Shown here piece by piece: positions 8,252-16,162 of a stretch of 31,313 bases of DNA; within the stretch, counting starts at the first letter, position 1, and the number at the start of each line of letters is the position of its first letter. The translations under genes were made by a program, and so were the position numbers. The DNA is from CAVHXA01 sp963639765 (GTDB lineage: Bacteria > Bacillota > Clostridia > Oscillospirales > Oscillospiraceae), in assembly GCA_963639765.1 (NCBI GenBank), contig CAVHXA010000021.1, positions 1 to 31,313 on the forward strand, read 5' to 3'. The notes below the pieces were generated by a model, which saw nothing but the letters and a program-made list of their open reading frames with translations, searched no databases and was not told the origin of the DNA.

Positions 8252-9013
8252 TCAGTCGTGTGTTGAAAGCTTAACAGTAAACTGATATTTGTAGTGCTTG
8301 CGATAAACCGGCTCGGGCTGCTGTTTTTCAAAGCGCACATGATAACCCGCATCCTGCGCAGCAACAACCAGGTGCGCCGCAGCAACGCCTACGTCGATAC
8401 AGGCCATATAAGACAGCTGCGGGAGCTGGATGCGCGGTTTTTTTCGAAACAGGTGGATACGGTATTGCTCGGAATAGATCCTGACCGGGAAGCTGTCGCG
8501 GAATGACGGAGCATAGCCCATAGCACGAATCATCTCGGCCTTATATCCGCTGACGTCGCCGAAGGCCATCCGGGCCAGAGGCGAAAGCTTTTTTTCCCCG
8601 GGCTGATAAAAAGGCTCGTCGGAATAGCCAAAGCCAACGCTGGCAATATAAGGAAGCACATCGTCAAAGTCGTTTTCAAGTTCCAGGGCACCCTGCCAGC
8701 AGGTGGCCACACCATGGGCACTCAGCCATAAAACGGCCATCTGTCCCAGAAAACCGCTGTTTTGCAGACAGCCGTTCTTTTTTTCGGCTCGAAGTACCAG
8801 ATAATAGGGAGCCTGCATTCTGGGTGTTCCGCCAACAGCCCTGCACATTTCATCAAAGGGAAGAATGTCAAAGTTCCAGTCGATACCGGAGTCCGGAAGA
8901 TCCAGATCAGACAGAAAATCTATCAGCTCATCCTGCATGTCCTGAGCAACCGGTTGGTCCATGCGATAGCTGCGAATGGTTTTGCGAATGGCAATTGCCT
9001 CCATCAGAGTCAT
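8252..9013 (-). CDS. Nitroreductase-family protein (TM1586-like)
   Basis: Probable FMN-dependent flavoprotein of the nitroreductase superfamily; 253 residues. The N-terminus MEAIAIRKTIRSY is the family's signature for FMN phosphate contact, and the GVATCW segment in the middle fits the second half of the domain. The length exceeds simple nitroreductases and fits the TM1586-type putative nitroreductase, which has a duplicated half-domain. I choose ATG 9013, preceded by a weak GGTGGT; the ATG 9 bases downstream is an alternative. The frame remains open upstream to 9253, but that stretch is the asnS promoter region. Substrate unknown. It lies downstream of nothing on its strand and is divergent from asnS. 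Confidence 0.8.
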   Translation of the reverse strand: MTLMEAIAIRKTIRSYRMDQPVAQDMQDELIDFLSDLDLPDSGIDWNFDILPFDEMCRAVGGTPRMQAPYYLVLRAEKKNGCLQNSGFLGQMAVLWLSAHGVATCWQGALELENDFDDVLPYIASVGFGYSDEPFYQPGEKKLSPLARMAFGDVSGYKAEMIRAMGYAPSFRDSFPVRIYSEQYRIHLFRKKPRIQLPQLSYMACIDVGVAAAHLVVAAQDAGYHVRFEKQQPEPVYRKHYKYQFTVKLSTHD

Positions 9014-9180
9014 GGAAATACACCACCAGATCGATAATTTAAACCGAAATCGGTCAATACAGGAACTATAGCAGATTCTTTGAATAAATGCTACAGCCCG
9101 GCAGCACATTTCCAATGCACAAAGCCGGGGAGGCAGCTGCATTCCGAAGAGTGAAATTCGGTCCGCGTTTGCGGGCATGC

Positions 9181-9208
9181 TTGCAAATGAGGCAAAAAGC
9201 AGTATAAT
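9181..9208 (+). promoter_or_regulatory. Promoter of asnS
   Basis: TTGCAA (9181-9186), a 16-base spacer and TATAAT (9203-9208) form a good sigma-A promoter about 40 bases before the asnS start. No T-box element lies between promoter and gene, unlike thrS. Confidence 0.8.
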
Positions 9209-9247
9209 ATAAAATAAATTCAACATGGAAAACAAGGGGAATAAAGT

Positions 9248-10642
9248 ATGCAACGTACGCCGGTGTCCAAAATTCTAGCCGATCCTGCCGCGTTGGACGG
9301 CAAGCAGGTTACCGTGGGTGGATGGGTCCGTACCATCCGGGATCTGAAATCCTTTGGTTTTATCGAGCTCAACGACGGCAGCTGCCTGAAAAATCTGCAG
9401 GTTGTACTCGAAGACGGCAAGCTGAACAACTACAAAGAAATTATCCGTCAGAATGTCGGAGCGGCTCTGATCATCACCGGCACGGCGGTGGCAACGCCCG
9501 AGGCCAGACAGCCCGTTGAGCTGAAGGCTGCTGAGGTTGCGGTCGAGGGCACGTCTGCCCCGGACTATCCATTACAGAAAAAGCGCCACGGGGTCGAATT
9601 CCTGCGCACCATTCAGCATCTTCGACCCAGGACCAACCTGTTTTCGGCAACCTTCAGAGTACGCAGCACGGCGGCATATGCTATTCATCGCTTTTTTCAG
9701 GAGCGTGGCTTCGTCTATGCACAGACACCCATCATCACAGCCAACGACTGTGAGGGTGCGGGCGAGATGTTTCAGGTCACAACGCTCGATCTTGCCAACC
9801 CGCCCAGGACCGAAAACGGGCAGATCGACTACACCCGTGACTTTTTCGGCCGCAGGACCAGCCTGACGGTTTCCGGGCAGCTCAATGCCGAAAACTTTGC
9901 CATGGCCTTTGGCAACGTGTATACCTTTGGCCCCACGTTCCGCGCAGAAAACTCCAACACCCAGCGCCATGCCGCAGAATTCTGGATGGTTGAGCCGGAA
10001 ATGGCCTTTGCCGATTTGAGCGACTACATGGATACGGCTGAGGACATGATCAAATATATCATCCGCTATGTTATGCAGACCTGCCCCGATGAGATGGACT
10101 TCTTCAATTCCTTTGTAGACAAGGGCCTTAAAGACCGTCTTGAGCACGTGGCCGGCTCTGATTTCGGACGCATCACCTATACCGAGGCTGTGGAAATTCT
10201 GCAGAAATCCGGGGCGTCTTTCGATTATCCCGTACAATGGGGCATCGACCTTCAGACCGAGCATGAGCGCTACCTGACCGAACAGATTTATCAGCGACCG
10301 CTGTTTGTTACCGACTACCCAAAAGACATCAAGGCCTTTTACATGCGCCTGAACGACGACGGCAAGACCGTTGCGGCGGCAGACTGTCTGGTGCCCGGTA
10401 TCGGAGAGATTATCGGCGGCAGCCAGCGCGAAGAGCGACTGGATATACTCGAGGCCCGCATCCGTGAGCTTGGCATGAATCCGGACGACTACAAATACTA
10501 TTGTGATCTTCGCAGATATGGTACATGCAGGCATGCCGGCTATGGCCTGGGCTTTGAGCGTATGGTAATGTATCTGACCGGAGTGAGCAACATCCGCGAC
10601 GTAGAGCTGCATCCACGCACAGTCGGAAACGCGGAGTTCTGA
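9248..10642 (+). CDS. asnS: Asparaginyl-tRNA synthetase
   Basis: Class IIb aminoacyl-tRNA synthetase that attaches asparagine to tRNA-Asn; 464 residues, the standard length. The start follows AAGGGGA by 8 bases. An N-terminal OB-fold anticodon-binding domain (VGGWVRTIRDLKSFGFIELNDG) precedes the catalytic domain with class II motif 2 (FRAENSNTQRHAAEFWMVEPEMAF) and motif 3 (GLGFERMVMYLTG). The TPIITANDCEGAGEMF segment is typical of AsnRS and separates it from AspRS. It has its own promoter and terminator, so it appears monocistronic. A copy of the intergenic repeat begins directly at its stop. Confidence 0.97.
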   Translation: MQRTPVSKILADPAALDGKQVTVGGWVRTIRDLKSFGFIELNDGSCLKNLQVVLEDGKLNNYKEIIRQNVGAALIITGTAVATPEARQPVELKAAEVAVEGTSAPDYPLQKKRHGVEFLRTIQHLRPRTNLFSATFRVRSTAAYAIHRFFQERGFVYAQTPIITANDCEGAGEMFQVTTLDLANPPRTENGQIDYTRDFFGRRTSLTVSGQLNAENFAMAFGNVYTFGPTFRAENSNTQRHAAEFWMVEPEMAFADLSDYMDTAEDMIKYIIRYVMQTCPDEMDFFNSFVDKGLKDRLEHVAGSDFGRITYTEAVEILQKSGASFDYPVQWGIDLQTEHERYLTEQIYQRPLFVTDYPKDIKAFYMRLNDDGKTVAAADCLVPGIGEIIGGSQREERLDILEARIRELGMNPDDYKYYCDLRRYGTCRHAGYGLGFERMVMYLTGVSNIRDVELHPRTVGNAEF

Positions 10643-10671
10643 GGCAGCACCGCGCAATTGCGTCTGCGGAG
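10643..10671 (+). repeat. Palindromic-repeat family, copy D
   Basis: GGCAGCACCGCGCAATTGCG followed by TCTGCGGAG starts at the first base after the asnS stop. The same 29-base pattern recurs at 21268-21240 and 30500-30472 on the minus strand with only a few substitutions. The right arm is not evident here. Confidence 0.65.
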
Positions 10672-10690
10672 TCCAAGAGATCCTTTCTTG

Positions 10691-10750
10691 CGGAAACACG
10701 TCTGGAAACCATAAGAGCCAAAGGGAATCCCTGTGTGTTTCCGTCTTTTT
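10691..10750 (+). terminator. asnS terminator
   Basis: CGGAAACAC (10691-10699) pairs perfectly with GTGTTTCCG (10735-10743) and is followed by TCTTTTT. The long loop contains a small internal GGGAATCCC palindrome. Confidence 0.8.
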
Positions 10751-10822
10751 CCGAAAATCTACTGACTGACTTTCCTGCCGGTTTGTTCAGGCAGCTTTGT
10801 CTTTTATGCCAAGGAGGCATCT

Positions 10823-13561
10823 ATGAGCAACGTAAACCCGGACAAACAGAATCTTGTGTCCTTCAGTTTGATGGGGCCAGAAAGCGGAGGCCCTTGCGTG
10901 GTTGATTCCAACAACGGCAGAATTACCCGTATTCGCCCCTACAAATACGACACCAAAGACGTGACAGAACGCTGTAACCCGTGGACCATCGAGGCCAGAG
11001 GCAAGACATTCTCCGCACCGAATGAGGTATGCATCACTCCCTTCGGACTCGGATATCGAAGCCGTGTATACTCGCCGAATCGTGTAAAATATCCGCTGCG
11101 GCGCGTCGACTGGGATCCAAACGGAGAAAGAAATCCGCAAAATCGCGGCAAGTCCGGCTATGTGCGTATTTCGTGGGATGAGGCTGCGCAGATTGTTGCC
11201 GATGAGCTTCGCCGCATCAAAGAGCAATATGGCCCCGAAGCGGTTTTGTGCCAGGCGGATATGCACGGAGAAGGAAAAAACGTATCGCCGAGTCACGGCT
11301 GCCCAAATCGTCTGCTGAGTCTGATGGGCGGCTATACCCTGCAGATGCGCAATGCCGACTCCTGGGAGGGCTGGTTCTGGGGAGCCAAATACGTCTGGGG
11401 CTGTGAGCCCGTCGGAGAGATGGCCCCGCAGACCAACCTGTTTCCGGATATCATGCAGCACAGCGAGCTGCTTCTCTTCTGGGGATGTGACCCGGAAACA
11501 ACGCCCCGGGGCTTTGGACTGGCGCTTCCAAGTCGGATGTGCTACTGGTTTACCGAACTGAACATCCCACAGGTATACATCTGTCCGGACCTCAACTACG
11601 GGGCAGCCGTGCATGCAGACAAATGGATTCCCATCCTGCCGAACACCGATGCCGCCCTGCAGCTGGCAATTGCCTATGTATGGCTGACCGAAGGAACGTG
11701 GGACAGAGACTATATTGCCTCTCACGCCTATGGCTTTGACCGCTTTGAAGACTATGTTCTGGGCAAAACCGACGGCGTTGCGAAAACACCGGCATGGGCC
11801 AGCGAAAAAACTGCAGTGAAAGAATGGACCATCAAGGCGTTAGCCCGCAAGTGGGCAAAATGTGCTACCAGCATTCTGCACGGAAACGGCGGCAGCTACA
11901 TTCGCGGCCCCTATTCCTCCGAACCTGGCCGCCTTGAGGTCATGCTTCTGGGTATGCAGGGGCTCGGCCGCCCGGGAGTACACCAGGCCAAGATGCTTGA
12001 GTGGAGCCTGTGGAACCGCGACTATCCCGTGCCCTTTCAGGGACAGTTTGTGCCGAAAATGCCGCATATCTGCGATGCACTGCGGCCGGTAGACGGCGAC
12101 GTCGAAGAACACATCAACATGAAGCGCTTTGTTCTCAACGACGAACAAAAGCAAAAGGTTCCCGAGCTCATAGATCTTTTCAAAATTCTTCCGGCACCGC
12201 AGCAGTTTATTCCCCGCACCATGATTCACAATGCCATTCTCGACGGTCACGCCGAGTGGCGCGGGCTGCAGTGCTTTTCGTCCAGTCAGCAGCCGGGCCC
12301 GAACAATTACCGCTATCCCACGCAGCAGTATCAGTTCCAGCCAATGCAATATCCACGACCTGGCCTGAGCCGTGTGCACATGATCTGGACCGATGCGCCC
12401 TGTCAGGTTACCTGCTGGAACGATGGAAACCGTTCCATTCGCGCCTATCGGCATGAATCCATCGAATGCATCGTGGCACAGCATCCCTGGCTCGAAAACG
12501 ACTGCTATTTTGCCGACATCATCTTTCCCGTCGCAACCAAGCACGAGCTCAACGAGCTTTGCAATGACCTGACTACGGGCACCTATACCTCCGTATATGT
12601 CTCCGAGCCCTGCTGTGAGCCAATCGGAGAATCCGTATCGGACTTCGACGTCTGCGCCCGTGTGGCCGCCAAGCTCGGACAGGAATACTACGACGCCTAT
12701 ACCGGAAAGCTGACCGAAAAAGAACGTGTACGTTTTTTCTATAAGGCTACGGGCTGTGAGGACTATCTCAGCTGGGAGGATTTTCAAAAGCAGAAAATCT
12801 ATGTCATTCCAAACAAAACGCAGGAAGAATGGTCAAGCCTGCCGGTAGGGCTGAGACCGTTTTACGACGATCCGGAGAACAATCCTCTGTCCACACCAAC
12901 GGGCAAGCTGGAATATGCATCTACGCTCATCGAACAATACACGCCGGACGACCCCGAGCGCCCTGTTGTTGCCGGCTGGGTTGAAAAGGGTGAAACACAC
13001 GACGAACGCCTGAGCAGTGAACGGGCCGAAAAGTATCCGCTGCTGTGCATGTCAAACCACGGGCACTGGCGGATGCATTCGCAGTGTGACGATATCGTAT
13101 GGACCCGTGAAATTGAGACCATGAAGATCAAGGGCAAAGACGGCTATCTGTATGAACCGGTATGGATTCATCCGTCTGAGGCTGAAAAGCGCGGCATCTG
13201 TCATGGCGATATTGTCAAGGTTTTCAACGAAAAAGGAATCGTACTCTGCGGTGCCTACGTTACCGAGCGCCTGATTCCACAGGCCTGCTATGTTGACCAC
13301 GGCTCCCGGTTGGATCCGATAATTCCCGGCTGGCTGGATCGAGGCGGTGCCATAAATACCATCACGCCAACCGGAAACCTCTCCAGGAACGCCACGGGCA
13401 TGGCTGTTTCCGGATTTCTGGTAGATGTCCAAAAAGTTACAGACGAAGAATGGGTCGAGTGGCGAAGGGATTATCCGGAAGCTTTTTCACGTAAGCTCGA
13501 CCCGGATGCCGGCGTATGTCTCGACGGCTGGCTGCTTGATGAGGAGGTGCATCATGGCTGA
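10823..13561 (+). CDS. athL: Transhydroxylase-type molybdopterin oxidoreductase, large subunit
   Basis: Large catalytic subunit of a bis-MGD molybdenum (DMSO reductase superfamily) enzyme; 912 residues. It most resembles pyrogallol-phloroglucinol transhydroxylase, which moves a hydroxyl between trihydroxybenzenes using a tetrahydroxybenzene cosubstrate. The N-terminus has no CxxCxxxC cluster site and no twin-arginine signal, so it should be cytoplasmic. His148, Asp179, Ser180 and Trp181 (MHGEG and ADSWEGW) fall where the Pelobacter enzyme has His144, Asp174, the Mo ligand Ser175 and Trp176. A strong GGAGG precedes the start. The small subunit overlaps its 3' end by 8 bases. The nearest alternatives are gut catechol dehydroxylases, but the paired subunit has the transhydroxylase-specific C-terminal domain. 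The substrate is inferred, not shown. Confidence 0.85.
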   Translation: MSNVNPDKQNLVSFSLMGPESGGPCVVDSNNGRITRIRPYKYDTKDVTERCNPWTIEARGKTFSAPNEVCITPFGLGYRSRVYSPNRVKYPLRRVDWDPNGERNPQNRGKSGYVRISWDEAAQIVADELRRIKEQYGPEAVLCQADMHGEGKNVSPSHGCPNRLLSLMGGYTLQMRNADSWEGWFWGAKYVWGCEPVGEMAPQTNLFPDIMQHSELLLFWGCDPETTPRGFGLALPSRMCYWFTELNIPQVYICPDLNYGAAVHADKWIPILPNTDAALQLAIAYVWLTEGTWDRDYIASHAYGFDRFEDYVLGKTDGVAKTPAWASEKTAVKEWTIKALARKWAKCATSILHGNGGSYIRGPYSSEPGRLEVMLLGMQGLGRPGVHQAKMLEWSLWNRDYPVPFQGQFVPKMPHICDALRPVDGDVEEHINMKRFVLNDEQKQKVPELIDLFKILPAPQQFIPRTMIHNAILDGHAEWRGLQCFSSSQQPGPNNYRYPTQQYQFQPMQYPRPGLSRVHMIWTDAPCQVTCWNDGNRSIRAYRHESIECIVAQHPWLENDCYFADIIFPVATKHELNELCNDLTTGTYTSVYVSEPCCEPIGESVSDFDVCARVAAKLGQEYYDAYTGKLTEKERVRFFYKATGCEDYLSWEDFQKQKIYVIPNKTQEEWSSLPVGLRPFYDDPENNPLSTPTGKLEYASTLIEQYTPDDPERPVVAGWVEKGETHDERLSSERAEKYPLLCMSNHGHWRMHSQCDDIVWTREIETMKIKGKDGYLYEPVWIHPSEAEKRGICHGDIVKVFNEKGIVLCGAYVTERLIPQACYVDHGSRLDPIIPGWLDRGGAINTITPTGNLSRNATGMAVSGFLVDVQKVTDEEWVEWRRDYPEAFSRKLDPDAGVCLDGWLLDEEVHHG

Positions 13562-14381
13562 AAAGTGCTTTGTAATTGATGTTGGGCGATGCACCGGCTG
13601 CTACAACTGTCAGCTTGCCTGCAAAGACGAACACGCCGGAAATGATTTCCGTCCCATTGCGGCACCCCAGCCGCTGACGGGGCAGTTCTGGTGCGCGGTG
13701 GATGAACACCCGGGCGGCACCATTCCAAAGCTTCGTATCCATTATATTGCACATCTCTGCAACCACTGCAAAAATGCTGCCTGTATGGCGGCCTGTTCAA
13801 GCGGTTCTATATATCGCCGCGATGATGGGCTGGTAATTATCGATCCGCAGACCTGCACCGGCTGCCGAAAATGTGTACAGGCGTGTCCGTACAATGCCGT
13901 TTTTTTCAACGAAACGCTGCATATAGCCCAGAAATGCACCGGCTGCGCACATCTGCTCGATGCGGGTTATACACAGCCCCGCTGTGCTGAGGCCTGTCCG
14001 ACCGACGCCATGCGATTCGGCACCGAAGACGAACTGGCTGAGCTTATTTCCGGGGCCGTGACACTCAAACCGGAAAGTGGCTGTGGACCGAGGGTTTATT
14101 ACCGCAACATTCCCGGCCGTTTTATCGGTGCTACGGTATACGACCCCGTACAAAAAGAAGTAATCATCGGCGCGGAATGTACACTGACCGGCGAGGGATG
14201 CACCTTTTCCGCAAAAACCGATGATTTTGGCGATTTCTGGTTTCGGGATCTTCCGGAGGCTGTATTTGACCTTGAGATTACAGCTTCAGGCTATCGGACC
14301 ATTCGATTTTCCGCTCTATCTACATCTGCGGATCTGAATCTGGGTGATCTGCCGATGCAGCCCTCTGTTTCCAATGTATAG
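13554..14381 (+). CDS. athS: Transhydroxylase-type Fe-S subunit with C-terminal beta-barrel
   Basis: Small subunit of the molybdoenzyme; 275 residues, against 274 in Pelobacter transhydroxylase. The start at ATG 13554 has GAGGAGGTG upstream inside the large-subunit gene and overlaps that gene by 8 bases, so the two are coupled. Sixteen cysteines form four ferredoxin-type groups: 13/16/19/23, 69/72/77/81, 101/104/107/111 and 128/131/144/148. From about residue 188 the chain becomes a carboxypeptidase-regulatory or Cna-B-like domain (GRFIGATVYD..., DDFGDFWFRDLP, GYRTIRFS), matching the beta-barrel domain known on the transhydroxylase small subunit and absent from ordinary DmsB-type proteins. 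No membrane-anchor subunit or chaperone follows, consistent with a soluble cytoplasmic dimer. Confidence 0.87.
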   Translation: MAEKCFVIDVGRCTGCYNCQLACKDEHAGNDFRPIAAPQPLTGQFWCAVDEHPGGTIPKLRIHYIAHLCNHCKNAACMAACSSGSIYRRDDGLVIIDPQTCTGCRKCVQACPYNAVFFNETLHIAQKCTGCAHLLDAGYTQPRCAEACPTDAMRFGTEDELAELISGAVTLKPESGCGPRVYYRNIPGRFIGATVYDPVQKEVIIGAECTLTGEGCTFSAKTDDFGDFWFRDLPEAVFDLEITASGYRTIRFSALSTSADLNLGDLPMQPSVSNV

Positions 14382-14395
14382 AAGCATCCTGCATT

Positions 14396-14425
14396 TTGGT
14401 ATGGAAATTCAGAAGAGGATATGAT
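14396..14425 (+). promoter_or_regulatory. Putative promoter of the ydjI-like operon
   Basis: TTGGTA (14396-14401) and TATGAT (14420-14425) are 18 bases apart. A second possible -10, TATACT, overlaps at 14425-14430. It separates the trio from the transhydroxylase genes. Confidence 0.55.
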
Positions 14426-14441
14426 ATACTGTTCTAAGAAG

Positions 14442-14475
14442 GGGTATACACCTGACCAAAACCGTGTACATACCC
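14442..14475 (+). promoter_or_regulatory. Inverted repeat in the ydjI 5' leader
   Basis: GGGTATACAC (14442-14451) is complementary to GTGTACATACCC (14464-14475) except for a 2-base bulge. It lies about 10 bases past the predicted transcription start, a typical place for a repressor operator or a leader hairpin. No T run follows, and the binding factor is unknown. Confidence 0.5.
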
Positions 14476-14502
14476 AAACCAAATCATCAAGGAGAATGCA
14501 CC

Positions 14503-15921
14503 ATGGGTCTGATTAAAGCACTAACCGGCTCCGCGGGCGGCGTTTTGGCCGACCAGTGGAAAGAATACTTTTACTGCGAAGCTCTGGCCAGTGATGTACT
14601 GGCAGTAAAGGGCCAAAAGCGGGTTTCGGGCCGCAGCAGCAACACCAAAGGCAGCGAAAACATCATCTCCAACGGTTCGGTAATCGCGATAGCCGATGGT
14701 CAGGCCATGATTATCGTAGATCAGGGCAAAGTAGTTGAATTTTGCGCCGAGCCTGGCGAATTTACCTACGACACCTCCACGGAGCCGTCTATTTTTGCCG
14801 GCGATCTCGGTACCAGCATCATCGACAGCTTCAAAAATCTCGGAAAGCGCTTTACCTTTGGCGGTGAGGCCCCAAAGGATCAGCGCATCTACTACTTCAA
14901 CACCAAAGAGCTTATCGGCAACAAATACGGCACGCCGAGCCCGGTTCCTTTCCGCGTGGTTGACGAACGTGCCGGTATCGACATCGACATTGCCATTCGC
15001 TGCTTTGGCGAATACAGCTATCGCATCTGCGATCCCATCCTTTTTTACACCAATGTCTGCGGAAATGTATCTGAGGCCTACACACGCGGTTCCATCGAGG
15101 GCCAGATGAAAACCGAGCTGCTTACTGCACTGCAGCCGGCCTTTGCCAAAATTTCCGACATGGGTATCCGTTATTCTTCTCTGCCCGGTCACACGGTTGA
15201 GCTCAGCAACGCCTTAAACGAAGTACTCAGCGCAAAATGGCGCAATCTGCGCGGAATGGAAATTGTCTCGCTGGGTGTCTCTTCTGTCAAGGCCAACGAA
15301 GAAGACGAGCAGATGATCAAGCAGATGCAGCGCAATGCCGCATACCGCGATCCCGGAATGGCCGCAGCCACACTGGTTGGAGCTCAGGCACAGGCGATGC
15401 AGGATGCCGCCAAAAACAGCGGCGGCGCAGCCGTCGGTTTTATGGGCCTCAACATGGCCGGCGCAGCCGGCGGCATGAATGCCCAGGCGTTGTATCAGAT
15501 GGGTTCCCAGCAGACGGCTTCGCAGACGGCTCCTGCTGCACCGGCGGCTCCCGAAGGCTGGACATGTTCATGCGGTCAGAGCGGAAATACCGGCAAGTTC
15601 TGCGCCGGCTGCGGCGCACCAAAGCCCGCACCCAAGCCTGCCGCCGGCGAATGGGTATGTCCTTCCTGTGGTGCGCAGGCCAGTGGAAAGTTCTGCCCCG
15701 AATGCGGCACCAAAAAGCCCGAGGCACAGTCTGACGGCTGGACGTGCTCGTGCGGAACACACAACAAAGGCAAATTCTGTGCGGAGTGCGGTGCTCCAAA
15801 GCCTGCAGGCACACCCAAATATCAATGTGACAAATGCGGATGGGAACCAGAAGACCCTGCACATCCGCCAAAGTTCTGCCCGGAATGCGGCGATCCGTTT
15901 AACGACTCCGATCAAATCTGA
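14503..15921 (+). CDS. ydjI: SPFH/virion-core-type protein with four zinc ribbons (YdjI-like)
   Basis: SPFH/Band-7 scaffold-type protein of the YdjI family; 472 residues. ATG 14503 is used because AAGGAG lies 8 bases upstream; the ATG at 14464 lies in the leader hairpin. An SPFH-like domain covers roughly residues 20-290, followed by an Ala/Gly/Met-rich linker and four zinc ribbons from about residue 350: CSCGQ...FCAGCG, CPSCGA...FCPECG, CSCGT...FCAECG and CDKCGW...FCPECG. In Bacillus subtilis YdjI is part of the pspA-ydjGHI envelope-stress operon; genes equivalent to ydjG and ydjH follow here. No transmembrane segment is obvious. Molecular function is unproven; membrane association is inferred from SPFH relatives. 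Confidence 0.87.
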   Translation: MGLIKALTGSAGGVLADQWKEYFYCEALASDVLAVKGQKRVSGRSSNTKGSENIISNGSVIAIADGQAMIIVDQGKVVEFCAEPGEFTYDTSTEPSIFAGDLGTSIIDSFKNLGKRFTFGGEAPKDQRIYYFNTKELIGNKYGTPSPVPFRVVDERAGIDIDIAIRCFGEYSYRICDPILFYTNVCGNVSEAYTRGSIEGQMKTELLTALQPAFAKISDMGIRYSSLPGHTVELSNALNEVLSAKWRNLRGMEIVSLGVSSVKANEEDEQMIKQMQRNAAYRDPGMAAATLVGAQAQAMQDAAKNSGGAAVGFMGLNMAGAAGGMNAQALYQMGSQQTASQTAPAAPAAPEGWTCSCGQSGNTGKFCAGCGAPKPAPKPAAGEWVCPSCGAQASGKFCPECGTKKPEAQSDGWTCSCGTHNKGKFCAECGAPKPAGTPKYQCDKCGWEPEDPAHPPKFCPECGDPFNDSDQI

Positions 15922-16162
15922 CAACGATATATTACCAGGGCAGCTATAAGTCACTTCAACATGCGAGACGACACAGCCGCACTGCATCCACAGCCTTCAG
16001 CCGGTTGCTCTTTGCCGAAAACGTTCCTGCAATACACAAGACAGCTCCGGCAAAACTCCGGCAGAAGGCTTTTGGCGTGTACATATAATAGTGTTGTCTC
16101 AGATTCTCTGTGCCCTGTGTCTGGCTGCAGCTTGTCAGCGAAATAAGCAAAGGAGGGGGACT
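15922..16162 (+). other. ydjI-ydjG intergenic region
   Basis: These 241 bases contain no convincing gene and no clear terminator. TATAAT at 16084-16089 is a possible -10 but has no good -35 at the right distance. A short direct repeat (CTCCGGCA twice near 16045-16063) is the only other structure seen. Confidence 0.4.

Noticed and set aside
9014..9253. Upstream extension of the nitroreductase-like protein by 80 residues
   Set aside because: The frame is open by chance through the asnS promoter; the family begins at MEAIAIRKTIRSY.
9572..10699. Minus-strand open frame of 375 codons
   Set aside because: Antisense to asnS and no family-like pattern; a codon-bias shadow.
11840..12787. Minus-strand open frame inside the molybdoenzyme gene
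   Set aside because: Antisense shadow with no start signal or motif.
10823..14381. Assignment as formate dehydrogenase, DMSO reductase or nitrate reductase
   Set aside because: No N-terminal cluster site, twin-arginine signal, selenocysteine site or membrane-anchor gene; the small subunit's extra beta domain fits transhydroxylase better.
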